Origin: a virus
Direction: 5' to 3' (one strand)
Virus record (IMG/VR): IMGVR_UViG_3300033179_000003
Coordinates: 1-58,223 of that record
Length of the DNA: 58,223 nt
Part shown: in pieces, positions 1 through 8,904 of the stretch
Position numbering within the stretch: position 1 is the stretch's first letter
How the letters are laid out: each line of letters opens with the position of its first letter
Notes under the pieces: model-generated
Databases searched by the model: none
The model's input: only the letters and a program-made list of their open reading frames with translations
Told to the model about the DNA's origin: nothing
Position numbers and translations under genes: made by a program

Positions 1-126
1 AATGCCAATGTTACTCAAAATACGACAGCAACATTCTTTCCATGGGGAAGAGGGAATGGAACTACTACTTTTAATTTACCTGATTTAAGAGGAAATGTTT
101 TAGCTGGCAATACTAGCATGGGGGGT
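1..126. repeat. Terminal direct repeat, left copy
   Basis: Bases 1-126 are identical to 58097-58222. The next base differs: A at 127 and G at 58223, the last base of the window. A tail-fibre reading frame continues across the repeat without a shift. This is what an assembler leaves at the ends of a circular or circularly permuted genome, so one copy should be removed when counting length. A true short terminal repeat of a packaged linear genome cannot be excluded. Confidence 0.9.
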
Positions 127-1911
127 ACAATTTCCACTAATTTAATTGCTAGTTATTTTAGTTCCAAAGGGCCAAATTCTATTGGTGCTACTGGTGGTAG
201 TCAGTTTAATATATCTCAATTAAATAATATTCCTAGTGGAATAACAACAACAGGAACAGTAAGCTTTGGAGGAAACCTACCCACTACTGGAGCGACTATA
301 GGTTCTTTAGCTACAAACGCTGGAGCAGGACCAGCAACAGTTCCAGTTAATAACTCTGGATGGGCAGGTGTAGCGTCTGTTTCGGCTACATTAACTTCTA
401 ATAATACAGGAAATGGTTCTGCTGTAAGCGCTACTGTAGCTGCTGGTGGTTCTGGTTATACTACTGGAACACAATTATTAACTGTAACTGGTGGTACTTG
501 CTCAGTTGCTCCTCAGTTTAATGTTGTAGGCGCTGCTGGAGCTATTACTACTCCAACGCTAGTTGAAAGAGGTGTTTGTACTGTATTTCCTAGCAATCCT
601 GTTTCAACTACAGGAGGAGGTGGAACAGGAGGTACTCTAACTATTACAGCTTCACCTGCTCCTATTTCGACAATACAGCCAACAATTACAACTAATTTTA
701 TTATTAAAGTTACTCCTGATCAAAATTCAGCAACAGCTAGTGGTGTAACGTCATTAGGTCTTATGACTGGTGATATTGCTTGTGGTGCTGGTCTATTATG
801 TACTGGAAATAATATAAGTGTTAGTAACATTCCAGCAGCTACTAATGTCACATTAGGTGGTGTTTTATCGAGTACTTGTGCTAGTTCTAATTGGTTTAAT
901 TCATTGGGAAATGGAACAGGCATATTTGCCTGTACTCAACCTAATTTTACTGATTTAGCAGGATCAATAGCTATTGGCCAAATACCAAATAGTCTAATTA
1001 CTTATGCTAAAATTCAAAATGGTACAGGACTGAGTTTAATAGGAGTAGCTGGAAATGTTGCAGCGGCTAATGCTGATATTGTAGCAGCATTAGATAATCA
1101 GGTTATGCGAAGACTTGGCACTTCGTTAGCATTTGGTTCTATTGATTTATCACAGACTAATACAGTGGGTTCTAGCATATTAGCTTTAGCTAATGGTGGA
1201 TGTAATGCTGCTTTGACTGCTTCTAATGGTGGTATTCTTTGGTCTAATGCTACTCAATGCCAAATTTTAGCCGGTACTGCTACTGCACGGCTTCCTCTAG
1301 TTTCAGGGGCAACAGCAACTCCAGCATGGGGAGCATTCCAATTACCTGCCTCAGTTACAAGTGGTGGAGTGCTTTGCTTTACCTCAACTACTGTTTCAGC
1401 ATCATCTGTTTTACAAACTGCAAATGCTATTATGCTCGGTGGAGGTGCTGGTGTTTGTCCTTCTCCTCTTGGTTCTTTAGGAACCACTACGACAGTATTA
1501 CATGGTAATGCTGCTGGTGCTCCTACTTTTGGCGCAGTGGCTATAAGTACTGATGTTAGCGGCCTTGGTACAGGTGTAGCTACTGCTTTAGGAACTACTT
1601 TGAGCGCAGCCGGCGGTGTAACATCAACTATAGCTAGCGGCACAAGTGCTATGGGTACTGGTGCTATTGCTTCTGCTACTTGTGCTACTGTGGTAACTAC
1701 AGCCGCCACTAATACTGCAACCACTGATGTTGTTACAGCTTCGTTTAATGGTGATCCTACAGCAGTTACAGGCTATATTCCAGCTACAACAGGAATGCTT
1801 ACCATTATTGCTTACCCTACCGCTAATAATGTTAATTTTAAAGTTTGCAATAATACACTATCCTCTATAACCCCTGGAGCTATTACTTTAAATTGGAGAG
1901 TTGTTAGGTGA
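1..1911 (+). CDS. Tail fibre protein, 3' part (continues from 57416)
   Basis: This is the C-terminal 636 residues of a tail fibre whose start lies at the right end of the window; joined across the terminal repeat the protein is about 863 residues. The first residues here finish a phage Tail Collar-type domain (FFPWGRGNGTTTFNLPDLRG near residues 15-35). The rest is a long Gly/Thr/Ala/Ser-rich beta-repeat region, with a GGSGYTTG-type segment near residue 150. The C-terminus (FNGDPTAVTGY to NWRVVR) resembles a fibre tip. The likely role is receptor binding at the tail. It overlaps the next gene by four bases (GTGA). The collar call is good; the exact receptor is unknown. Confidence 0.85.
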   Translation, partial: NANVTQNTTATFFPWGRGNGTTTFNLPDLRGNVLAGNTSMGGTISTNLIASYFSSKGPNSIGATGGSQFNISQLNNIPSGITTTGTVSFGGNLPTTGATIGSLATNAGAGPATVPVNNSGWAGVASVSATLTSNNTGNGSAVSATVAAGGSGYTTGTQLLTVTGGTCSVAPQFNVVGAAGAITTPTLVERGVCTVFPSNPVSTTGGGGTGGTLTITASPAPISTIQPTITTNFIIKVTPDQNSATASGVTSLGLMTGDIACGAGLLCTGNNISVSNIPAATNVTLGGVLSSTCASSNWFNSLGNGTGIFACTQPNFTDLAGSIAIGQIPNSLITYAKIQNGTGLSLIGVAGNVAAANADIVAALDNQVMRRLGTSLAFGSIDLSQTNTVGSSILALANGGCNAALTASNGGILWSNATQCQILAGTATARLPLVSGATATPAWGAFQLPASVTSGGVLCFTSTTVSASSVLQTANAIMLGGGAGVCPSPLGSLGTTTTVLHGNAAGAPTFGAVAISTDVSGLGTGVATALGTTLSAAGGVTSTIASGTSAMGTGAIASATCATVVTTAATNTATTDVVTASFNGDPTAVTGYIPATTGMLTIIAYPTANNVNFKVCNNTLSSITPGAITLNWRVVR

Positions 1912-2639
1912 AGTTTAAATTTTTAATATTTCTGGCATTATTATTAATACCTACAATTTGTAATGCTCAATCTATTCCGTTTCCCGGTCCCGGTGGAACA
2001 GTAGGAACTATTGGTGTTCCTACTAGTCTTGGAAATGGTACAGCTACAGCATCTGGATCAACTCAAGCTTTTGCTTTATCTGGGGCTATTGTTACCGGAA
2101 ATACAGTTTTTGTTGAAGTATTTACTCAGCAAGCCGGTCCCACAACCGTATCGTCCATGTCGGACGGAACGAATACTTACACCAAGGCCACTTCGAACAC
2201 TCAGGCCGCCAGCGTCACCGGAGAGCTTTGGTATGTAATTAATGCTGTAGCTGTAGCAACTCCTACAGTAACTGCAACTATGAGTGGTTCTGCAACAGCA
2301 AATGCAACAGTAATGGCAGCAGCACAAGTGGCTGGTATAGTAGCGTTTGATAAAACTGCCGTAGCTGGTGCTTCTGCTGCTGGTCAAACAACATTAAATT
2401 CTGGGTCTACTACTGCTTTAACTACTGCTAATGAATTAGTGATAGGAACTAATGGTATTAACACCACTCCTGCTGTTACTGAAAGTGCAGGATATACAAA
2501 TATCAATAATGGAAATCCCCAAGCTACTGATTTGAGAATATCTTATAAAATTGTAAATAGTACAACTGCTGTTAATTATTCACCTAGCATTCCTTCTACT
2601 ACTTGTACTTGGGTTAGCATTGTCGCAACATTTAGATAA
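1908..2639 (+). CDS. Secreted adhesin-like beta-rich protein
   Basis: This encodes 243 residues from a GTG that overlaps the stop of the tail fibre. The N-terminus is a clear Sec signal peptide: MKFKF, a hydrophobic core, then CNAQ with cleavage expected after about residue 20. The mature part is Gly/Ser/Thr/Ala-rich and beta-like, of the type found in phage receptor-binding or minor tail proteins. About 100 bases (2131-2230) use GC-rich codons (GCC, ACC, TCG, GTC) quite unlike the AT-rich sequence on either side, which suggests a recombined segment. The function is inferred only from position beside the tail fibre. Confidence 0.7.
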   Translation: MKFKFLIFLALLLIPTICNAQSIPFPGPGGTVGTIGVPTSLGNGTATASGSTQAFALSGAIVTGNTVFVEVFTQQAGPTTVSSMSDGTNTYTKATSNTQAASVTGELWYVINAVAVATPTVTATMSGSATANATVMAAAQVAGIVAFDKTAVAGASAAGQTTLNSGSTTALTTANELVIGTNGINTTPAVTESAGYTNINNGNPQATDLRISYKIVNSTTAVNYSPSIPSTTCTWVSIVATFR

Positions 2640-2652
2640 TGAGAGAAAAAAT

Positions 2653-3783
2653 ATGTTTAAGTCTTGGTTTATTGCTCTATTTACTATAATATCTATTATA
2701 TTTTTATCAGTACCTAATTCACAAGCACAATCTACACTACAGCTTTATTCATATGTCTGTCAGGGGAAAAATTTAGTTGGCCCTAGTCCGACATGCTCCG
2801 GTTCATGGCAACTCACAGCAACTTGCACCGGAGGTGATATGGTCTTTAACTGGAACATTCACGGTGTCACGTCTCCGGGGACATGGCATATTCCGCCATG
2901 GGAACATCAGTGGATTACAGTCATTGCTACCGAGTTGACCAATCTCGCCCCGGTCCCACAGGGATGGTGGATGATAGGAGACGACTATGTTCCCGACACT
3001 ACAATGTTCATGGGATACGGCGAGACGCACAAGTACAAGCCGTTTCCGAACGGCTCTGGTTTCTCGATGCCACCGATCGAACTCAGCGATGGGACCGTCT
3101 ATCTAGACTTGCACGGTCCTTGTCCTGCTGGCGTGACTGGCAACGTCATGCTCACAGCCTACTACAACGTGGCGTCAACTGCGGTTCCGCCGCCACCGCC
3201 GCCTATCTGTACGACTTACAACACTCTCAATCCGGCCGACAAGAGCGCAAACATTATCCTCACTACCGGAAACTTAGCGGCATCAAACAATGGCGTGACC
3301 ACTCACTCAATGGTTAGAGCAGTAGCCGGCATCGCGCCAAACACCGGAAAGTATCATTGGGAGTGGACGTTCTCGCAGCAAACAGGTATAACTGGCGGAC
3401 CACCGATCAATATCGTCGGGCTACAAGATCATTCAACCGTTACGAACAATGCTGTTGGAAATGCTGGAATAGGCGTAGGCATTGGGTATAATTCTTTTAA
3501 TGGTTATACCTATACTTCTGGATTTACTCCATCTAACGCCGCTGGTTCACCAATGGCAAATGGTATATATGCTGCGGATTATGATAGCACCATTGGTCAA
3601 CTCAAAATCTCAGGTCCAAACACGTTTACGAGTGTCACTGAAACAGTTAGTGGAACAGTTCCAACTCTTTACCCCGCTGTATCACTTTGGGGTTCTGGTG
3701 CCGGCATTGTGTTATATAATTTTGGTGCATCAGCGTTTGCTTATCCTATTCCATCTGGATATCAAGCTGGATTATGTCAATAA
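2653..3783 (+). CDS. Secreted protein with SPRY-like domain
   Basis: This encodes 376 residues. The start at 2653 is chosen because it gives a signal peptide (MFKSWF, hydrophobic core, NSQAQ) and follows GAGAGAAA. Residues about 25-180 form a Cys-containing beta domain. After a Pro-rich hinge (PPPPPP), residues about 190-376 look like a SPRY/B30.2-type fold, with features such as LNPADKSANI, GKYHWEW and GIGVGIGY. SPRY modules in phage tail-region proteins are thought to bind surface ligands. From about 2790 to 3440 the base composition is markedly GC-richer than the two ends, so the gene is a mosaic. Confidence 0.7.
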   Translation: MFKSWFIALFTIISIIFLSVPNSQAQSTLQLYSYVCQGKNLVGPSPTCSGSWQLTATCTGGDMVFNWNIHGVTSPGTWHIPPWEHQWITVIATELTNLAPVPQGWWMIGDDYVPDTTMFMGYGETHKYKPFPNGSGFSMPPIELSDGTVYLDLHGPCPAGVTGNVMLTAYYNVASTAVPPPPPPICTTYNTLNPADKSANIILTTGNLAASNNGVTTHSMVRAVAGIAPNTGKYHWEWTFSQQTGITGGPPINIVGLQDHSTVTNNAVGNAGIGVGIGYNSFNGYTYTSGFTPSNAAGSPMANGIYAADYDSTIGQLKISGPNTFTSVTETVSGTVPTLYPAVSLWGSGAGIVLYNFGASAFAYPIPSGYQAGLCQ

Positions 3784-3809
3784 AATTTAAACAAAAAGGA
3801 AATTAAAAA

Positions 3810-4136
3810 ATGCTTAAATCTATTACTCCACTTGGTTGGCTTGGTATTCTTATTTTATTTAATACTACCTTAATTGGTGGTTCTAGCCAATTATCTGATT
3901 TACTTTTAAGTCCTGTAGTAGTTAAAGCAATTTTAGCTTTTGCTACACTCGGTAATGGATTTCTAGGTGGTTTAGTTACTATGTTTTCTACCTCGCAATC
4001 TCTTAAAGATACTGTGGGTAAAATGGAAAAAACTACGGTTATTACTGATCTTGCATCAGCCAACGCATTACCAAACAATCCCTATGTTGTCGCCGCTACT
4101 CCTGAAATTGTTGCTGCTATTAAAAAGGCTCCGTAA
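3810..4136 (+). CDS. Holin-like small membrane protein
   Basis: This encodes 108 residues with a good ribosome site (AAAAAGGAAATT) eight bases before ATG. It has two hydrophobic stretches, residues about 8-24 (LGWLGILILF) and 35-60 (VVVKAILAFATLGNGFLGGLV), then a charged and polar C-terminal tail. Size and topology fit a holin or other lysis-cassette membrane protein. The muralytic enzyme of this phage appears to lie in the leftward operon (11315-11770), so pairing with it is inferred. It could instead be a structural membrane protein. Confidence 0.5.
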   Translation: MLKSITPLGWLGILILFNTTLIGGSSQLSDLLLSPVVVKAILAFATLGNGFLGGLVTMFSTSQSLKDTVGKMEKTTVITDLASANALPNNPYVVAATPEIVAAIKKAP

Positions 4137-4137
4137 T

Positions 4138-4599
4138 ATGAAAGATTTAAATTTAATTGCTATTAAATTAATGTTAATTGCTTTGCCCACAATAGTTTTA
4201 ATTAATCCGGCTTTTGCTCAAGGTAATAAAGTTCCAGTAGCTAAAATTCAAACAACTACAGTAGCAAAAGACCCTCAGTCATTATTACGTCAATTTGTTA
4301 TTAATGATGTTCAAGCCGCGCTAGATGATGCGACAGCTAATAATGATGATGCTGCTGTGCAATGCTGGAGCGCAATGCTTCCAGCAATTCAAAATGCACA
4401 AAACCCATTACCAACTAAACTTGGAGCATTTTTAGCATTGCAGAAAGGGAGAGATGCCGTAAGAGGAATTGATATGTTCAAGGCTGGTGTTGGTCCTCTT
4501 GCTGATCTTAAAAATAAGTGCGCTGCTGTTGTTGTTGATCTTAATACATTTATGGTTCGATTAGGTGTTTTAAGTGGTGGTGCTGCTTTTGGATTTTAA
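4138..4599 (+). CDS. Secreted hypothetical protein
   Basis: This encodes 153 residues starting one base after the previous stop. The N-terminus is a signal peptide (MKDLN, LIAIKLMLIALPTIVLI, then PAFAQ). The mature part is helical and Ala-rich (NDVQAALDDATANNDDAAVQ), contains two Cys residues and ends in Gly/Phe. Its place in a lysis or tail cassette suggests a periplasmic helper, for example spanin-like, but it has no lipobox and no second membrane segment. I do not recognise the family. Confidence 0.6.
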   Translation: MKDLNLIAIKLMLIALPTIVLINPAFAQGNKVPVAKIQTTTVAKDPQSLLRQFVINDVQAALDDATANNDDAAVQCWSAMLPAIQNAQNPLPTKLGAFLALQKGRDAVRGIDMFKAGVGPLADLKNKCAAVVVDLNTFMVRLGVLSGGAAFGF

Positions 4600-4611
4600 A
4601 GGGGGCTTTAA

Positions 4612-5142
4612 GTGATCATAATCCGTCTAGTGTGTCACGATGATGCTTTATCTTGGGCTATTCTAAAAAATATTGGTGGTGTAGTAGCTCATGCTGAAGC
4701 AGTAATGAAAGGAGGCACCATTATAGGTGCCTTCGCCGAAGGCGGTGTTCAAGAGCGACCATTAAATTATGATGGGGGAAAGTTTAAAAAAGAAATACTT
4801 TTTGCGCTTCCTGCTGACGATGAAATGAGTGCTAGATTTGAGCATTACATGCGAGCATGTATAGGTGAAGCTTATGATTATTCTGGCATTTTAAATTTTA
4901 TACATTTAGGTGTTGATACTCACTCTAAGCATCATATTTTTTGTTCGGCAATGATACAGTGCGCATTGCGTGGTCTAGGAGCAGACGAACGTGCTCCTAA
5001 ATGGTGGCCGCGAGAAATGCCGATTGACGCTCACTATGTTAATCCGCTCATTATACATCAAGAGTTATTGGTTGATCAACGTACTATTATTATTACTCGC
5101 GACGATCCAATTTTCATTGCTCATATAAGTGCAGTAAAATAA
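4612..5142 (+). CDS. Permuted NlpC/P60- or YiiX-like cysteine hydrolase
   Basis: This encodes 176 residues from a GTG. The order of motifs fits a circularly permuted papain-like fold: a His in VVAHAEAV near residue 25, then AYDYSGIL, then a Cys in IFCSAMIQCAL near residue 105. Such proteins hydrolyse amide or ester bonds in peptidoglycan or lipids. The position between a secreted protein and two membrane proteins suggests a cell-envelope role during lysis or entry. The permuted assignment is by motif order only. Confidence 0.55.
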   Translation: MIIIRLVCHDDALSWAILKNIGGVVAHAEAVMKGGTIIGAFAEGGVQERPLNYDGGKFKKEILFALPADDEMSARFEHYMRACIGEAYDYSGILNFIHLGVDTHSKHHIFCSAMIQCALRGLGADERAPKWWPREMPIDAHYVNPLIIHQELLVDQRTIIITRDDPIFIAHISAVK

Positions 5143-5490
5143 ATGAGGCATGATGCTGTTATCTTCAGCATACTCTACTTAGCTGCTGGTCTTTTTGGCG
5201 GTATCGTTCGTATTTTTTTCGATCGAAAAATCAGACTGCGGCAATCCTTAGAATACATCATCGTTGGAGCGATTGCAGGGAACTTCTTCGTTCAACCTGC
5301 GTTTATCTTCCTAGACTACTCTGCGCTTGCTCTGACCTATCTTGCGCCACAATTGATTGATCTAATAAAGCTTCTTCCTCCCGGCTTTGTCGCCTTCGTT
5401 ATTGGAATGGGCGGATTAGATTATTGCCGATGGCTTAATCGCTTGATCTTGGGAAGATTGAAGCAAATCGGAAAAACTAAAAATGAATGA
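5143..5490 (+). CDS. Three-helix membrane protein, GC-rich
   Basis: This encodes 115 residues starting directly after the previous stop. Hydrophobic segments lie near residues 7-22, 40-58 and 80-92, and the C-terminus is Lys/Arg-rich, so a small inner-membrane protein is expected. Codon use is visibly GC-richer than the neighbours on both sides (ATCGTTGGAGCGATTGCAGG), a sign of recent acquisition. A lysis role (holin or antiholin) is possible but not shown. Confidence 0.6.
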   Translation: MRHDAVIFSILYLAAGLFGGIVRIFFDRKIRLRQSLEYIIVGAIAGNFFVQPAFIFLDYSALALTYLAPQLIDLIKLLPPGFVAFVIGMGGLDYCRWLNRLILGRLKQIGKTKNE

Positions 5491-5857
5491 TATAGTTTTT
5501 TATGTGTATGCTATTTCAGCTATGGTTGAAATGGTTATTCTTGAGTGTGTGATTAGACAGGTAGACTATGATTGGTTAAATAATAGAGATAAAGAATGGG
5601 TTAGATGGGCTAGGCGAAGTACGTTTCTAGCTGGTCAAGGTTATTTACTTATTACAATAATTTTAGCAGCGTATGAGATTTGGCAACCAAATTTAATTGT
5701 AGCTGGTCTTATATGGGCTGGAATACTTATTCTAGGAGTCAATATAATATCTCTTGATCACAGAAAACCCCCATTACATGACGATGGTTATCGCAGATTT
5801 ACTACTTTAATACCATTAAAGCATTTAATGGCAGTATTTAGAAAACGCATAAGATGA
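5483..5857 (+). CDS. Small membrane protein
   Basis: This encodes 124 residues overlapping the preceding gene by eight bases. It has three hydrophobic segments: near residues 5-22, 47-64 and 68-88. A charged region (WLNNRDKEWVRWARR) lies between the first two, and the tail is basic. It resembles phage membrane proteins found in lysis cassettes. The family is not recognised. Confidence 0.6.
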   Translation: MNDIVFYVYAISAMVEMVILECVIRQVDYDWLNNRDKEWVRWARRSTFLAGQGYLLITIILAAYEIWQPNLIVAGLIWAGILILGVNIISLDHRKPPLHDDGYRRFTTLIPLKHLMAVFRKRIR

Positions 5858-6000
5858 TAGAAGAAATAAAACAATATCTAGATTTAATTGAACAGCTTTT
5901 AAGAATATTTACTTTAGGATTTACCTTACCTTGGGGATTAATTAGATTTTGTCAATATCTTACTTATTTAAAAGCTACTTCACGATATCCCAAATACTGA
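5854..6000 (+). CDS. Small membrane-associated peptide
   Basis: This encodes 48 residues with an ATGA overlap with the upstream gene, which supports translational coupling. The peptide has an amphipathic N-terminus (MIEEIKQYLDLIEQLL) and a hydrophobic middle (FTLGFTLPWGLI). It is the last rightward gene of the late operon and overlaps the 3' end of a leftward small gene. Its function is unknown. Confidence 0.5.
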   Translation: MIEEIKQYLDLIEQLLRIFTLGFTLPWGLIRFCQYLTYLKATSRYPKY

Positions 6001-6085
6001 TATGTTGGCTAATATAGTCTCCGATTAGGTAAGCGCTAGTTACACCTAAGCAAACTAATCCAATAGTAATCATAGACCTAATCAT
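5975..6085 (-). CDS. Single-helix membrane peptide
   Basis: This encodes 36 residues. The start overlaps the end of the KTSC gene, so it would be translated by coupling. Residues 5-22 (MITIGLVCLGVTSAYLIG) form one membrane segment. It runs head-on into the last rightward gene and overlaps it by 26 bases. It is too short for certainty. Confidence 0.35.
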   Translation of the reverse strand: MIRSMITIGLVCLGVTSAYLIGDYISQHISIWDIVK

Positions 6086-6296
6086 CAGATTTCTCATGAG
6101 TATATTTTCCTTTGATGTGCGCGTGATAGTGTTTACCCACACTTTCACTATTTAACATTGCGTCAAATTGATGCTTTGGAACATCGTTATGATGGTAAGT
6201 GCCACCTTTAGCGAATGTTAAACTAAGGCGCTTAGCATCTTCGTCATAAGCGATATGGGTAATCATTTCTGAGCGAGTGATTTCGACTTTGGTCAT
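6078..6296 (-). CDS. KTSC-domain protein
   Basis: This encodes 72 residues that match the KTSC pattern: ITHIAYDEDAKRLSLTF, then GGTYHHNDVP, then SVGKHYHAHIKGKY. KTSC domains are small beta folds common in phages; some are fused to lysyl-tRNA synthetases, but their molecular role is not settled. It overlaps the upstream endonuclease gene by four bases, so both belong to the leftward operon. Confidence 0.75.
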   Translation of the reverse strand: MTKVEITRSEMITHIAYDEDAKRLSLTFAKGGTYHHNDVPKHQFDAMLNSESVGKHYHAHIKGKYTHEKSDD

Positions 6297-6949
6297 TTGG
6301 TGTCCTTTATAAGTTTGACTTCATTACCACTATTTATAATTAGTATATTTTTGTTTTTCAAAGTTTCGGCAATTTTATTTCTTTGTTCTTGTGGAATTGT
6401 TTTTCCTATATTACCTAATCTAATTTTTTCCATCCACTCTGGAGATTTAATTATTCCTTTGCGGGATGCTGACATTTTATCTCTTGTTTCTTTTGACGCC
6501 AACTTTCCTTTATTAGCTTGGCTTATGCTCAATCTATGCTCACTACTGATAATTTGATTTCTTGCTCTATCTTTTTGTTCTTCGGAAATAACTTTTCCTT
6601 TATTCCCTAATCCTATTTTTCTTTTATGTTCTTCTGTAAAAACCATACCTTGATTATTTTCAGCTTTGGGTCTTAAATTATAGCCTAATTCTGGATCATA
6701 GCTTTTAAAATAATCCATCCAATATTGTTCGCGTTCTACAATATTAATTTTTTCAGCTAATACTTCTAAAATTATAAATTCAAAACTATGCCATCCATTT
6801 TTATCCCAAGCTGATTGTAAATATCTATTTGCATGAATATTTTTAGTTAATTCATGTATGTGTTTTTTCTTTCTTTTATCATAATTTACAGAACTTCCGA
6901 CATATCTTTTATTTGTTATTTTGTTTAAGATTAAATATATCGCTATCAT
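6293..6949 (-). CDS. GIY-YIG homing endonuclease with NUMOD3 repeats
   Basis: This encodes 218 residues. The N-terminus has the GIY-YIG signature in the form IYLI...KRYVGSS, then a catalytic-type ERE near residue 72 (VEREQYW). Residues about 100-205 hold repeated NUMOD3-like DNA-binding motifs (HKRKIGLGNKG, IRLGNIGK). It sits just after the DNA polymerase gene, a common home for free-standing mobile endonucleases. The 3' end overlaps the KTSC gene. No intron is seen in the polymerase. Confidence 0.85.
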   Translation of the reverse strand: MIAIYLILNKITNKRYVGSSVNYDKRKKKHIHELTKNIHANRYLQSAWDKNGWHSFEFIILEVLAEKINIVEREQYWMDYFKSYDPELGYNLRPKAENNQGMVFTEEHKRKIGLGNKGKVISEEQKDRARNQIISSEHRLSISQANKGKLASKETRDKMSASRKGIIKSPEWMEKIRLGNIGKTIPQEQRNKIAETLKNKNILIINSGNEVKLIKDTK

Positions 6950-6951
6950 GT

Positions 6952-8886
6952 TTAGAAAAACTCTATTTGTTTAGATTTGCTATAATATCCTATGTCATAC
7001 AAGATATCAATAGTTTTTTGAATATATTTATCAAAATCTAAATTTTCTGGTATCTCATCTGGTAAATCCATGACAGGTGTACATCCATCACTATCGGCAA
7101 CTTTGTTGCCACTCAACACATATTCAATATGATCATATGTATTTTTAGTATAAATCCATCTTACAACTTTTCCTAAGTATTGCCCTCGATAAGAAGCACC
7201 CGGAGCTTTAGCCTGCCTTACTATAACAAATCTAGTTAGGTCGCGGCAATCCAATATTGTAGTCTCAATTGGTATTCCCTTAGAGAGTAAACATTTAATA
7301 GCATCAGAGCAGATGAGCATAATAGGATTATTGTCTAATTGAGTACCGCTTTGTGATCCAACTTCAGAGTAAGGACCTTTGACCTTAACTGAGCCATCTG
7401 GCTTCACTGCGAAATAAGCATTAACATCACGCCCATAATAAGCACTATATTCTGTGTCCTCAGTATCAAACTTAGTTCTTTCTTCCCAATATTTAATACA
7501 GTAATTTAGTTTTTCTTCATCTTCCCTAGCACAATAAATTACAATGCCGTCTGTGTTAGCAGAGATAACTTTAATTCCATCACATTCTAGCATTTCAACT
7601 AGCATTAAAATAGATAGTTGACAAGTCAAATTCATTTGCATTGTAAGGTTTGGTGAGAACATCTTAGACCAATAATCGCTAAACTTACCTGACACACCAT
7701 TAAGAAAAATCTTTAATCCCTTATCCTCAGTAAATCTTTTTGCTTTCTTAGCTTCAACTCGTCTATCTCTGAAACCTGTATAAACTTTTAAAAAGTTTGG
7801 TCCCATTGCGATAGGATACAAACCCAAATTAATAATAGCAGCAGGATAGTAGCTTCTAACATCTCTATCGATAAGTTTATGGGTATTGCTAGATTTATAA
7901 GCAATTTCTTTTTCATTCGAGTGAAGTCCACCGATACCAAATGAATAAGTATTATCGCCTATTTTTAAATTGGTCTTGATTTCATCTGGAGCAATTAACT
8001 TTCCTGTATCTCCAACAACAAATCTAGCCCTTTTACAAACCTCTAGAAAGTTTTGCATGACAGGGGTAACAAAATTTAAGAATTGTGGGCAATTATATTT
8101 AAAAACTGTTCCCGGCTCTATTTCTGGTCTTTTAATCCACCTTCCGTTTAGCTTTCCAACTTCCTTAGAAATAACAATCTCTGCCATTTGAGCGTCAGAT
8201 TTGCTCATTAAGTCTTCATTGTATTCTAGCGATATTGCCTCGCGTAGCTGAAGACGCTCTTTACAGAATTTAAAAAGCAATTCAGTATTATCTAAATCAT
8301 TATAATTATATTCACAGACTATTTCTTTTTCTTCATCAGTTAAGTACTTAGTATCAGGATAAGGAAGGTCTTGAATACGCTTACAATGAAGTCTGGCAGC
8401 ATAGAGCTTTAAACTACCTTTTAACGGACATACGTTAAATAAGTCAATATGCTGGCGTTCTGGTAGCTTAAAGATTTTAAAGTTATATTCTTTAGCTATT
8501 TCTTCGGAGCGCTTGTCGCTTTGGATTAGTTGATTTGAAATATTTTTAAGGTATGAAACATCACGATTAGTGAAACTTGCCCACAAAATAGGGAGATCAT
8601 AGTTAATCGAATTAAACCCGATTGTTTTGTAACTAAAGAGTAACCAGCTAAGAAACCTAGGGTTAAAATCATTATCCAACCGTATATATTTACTACTAGC
8701 AACATGTTTAAACCCTGTCATGAAATAGTTTGGAAAGCTCTCACTGTCTAAGATTAACTCTGAGCCTGCATTAGTTAGTATTTCACTTTCAGTCATAAAG
8801 GTGCGAGGTAGGAAAGGACGTGGAACGTAAGGCTTAAGGTTAACACCTTTGCCGATTTCTAGGTGACCTTCTGAGGTTAGTTTCAT
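6952..8886 (-). CDS. Family B DNA polymerase
   Basis: This encodes 644 residues and is the replicative polymerase with proofreading. Exonuclease motifs: Exo I D47-S-E49, Exo II around GFNSINYD97, Exo III around YNYNDLD (193-199). Polymerase motifs: A as D342-V-R-S-Y-Y-P348, B as K392-I-F-L-N396...G400, C as N-T-D446-G. Motif C reads NTDG rather than DTDS, seen also in some phage enzymes. All key acidic residues are present. It is encoded at the distal end of the leftward operon with a clamp-like protein and helicase, so it probably copies the phage genome. Confidence 0.93.
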   Translation of the reverse strand: MKLTSEGHLEIGKGVNLKPYVPRPFLPRTFMTESEILTNAGSELILDSESFPNYFMTGFKHVASSKYIRLDNDFNPRFLSWLLFSYKTIGFNSINYDLPILWASFTNRDVSYLKNISNQLIQSDKRSEEIAKEYNFKIFKLPERQHIDLFNVCPLKGSLKLYAARLHCKRIQDLPYPDTKYLTDEEKEIVCEYNYNDLDNTELLFKFCKERLQLREAISLEYNEDLMSKSDAQMAEIVISKEVGKLNGRWIKRPEIEPGTVFKYNCPQFLNFVTPVMQNFLEVCKRARFVVGDTGKLIAPDEIKTNLKIGDNTYSFGIGGLHSNEKEIAYKSSNTHKLIDRDVRSYYPAAIINLGLYPIAMGPNFLKVYTGFRDRRVEAKKAKRFTEDKGLKIFLNGVSGKFSDYWSKMFSPNLTMQMNLTCQLSILMLVEMLECDGIKVISANTDGIVIYCAREDEEKLNYCIKYWEERTKFDTEDTEYSAYYGRDVNAYFAVKPDGSVKVKGPYSEVGSQSGTQLDNNPIMLICSDAIKCLLSKGIPIETTILDCRDLTRFVIVRQAKAPGASYRGQYLGKVVRWIYTKNTYDHIEYVLSGNKVADSDGCTPVMDLPDEIPENLDFDKYIQKTIDILYDIGYYSKSKQIEFF

Positions 8887-8904
8887 ATTTACTTTAATGT
8901 GATG

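Noticed and set aside
1254-1724. Long leftward reading frame inside the tail fibre gene
   Set aside because: It is a mirror of the repetitive Gly/Thr/Ala coding strand, with no ribosome site and a biased Val/Ala/Pro product.
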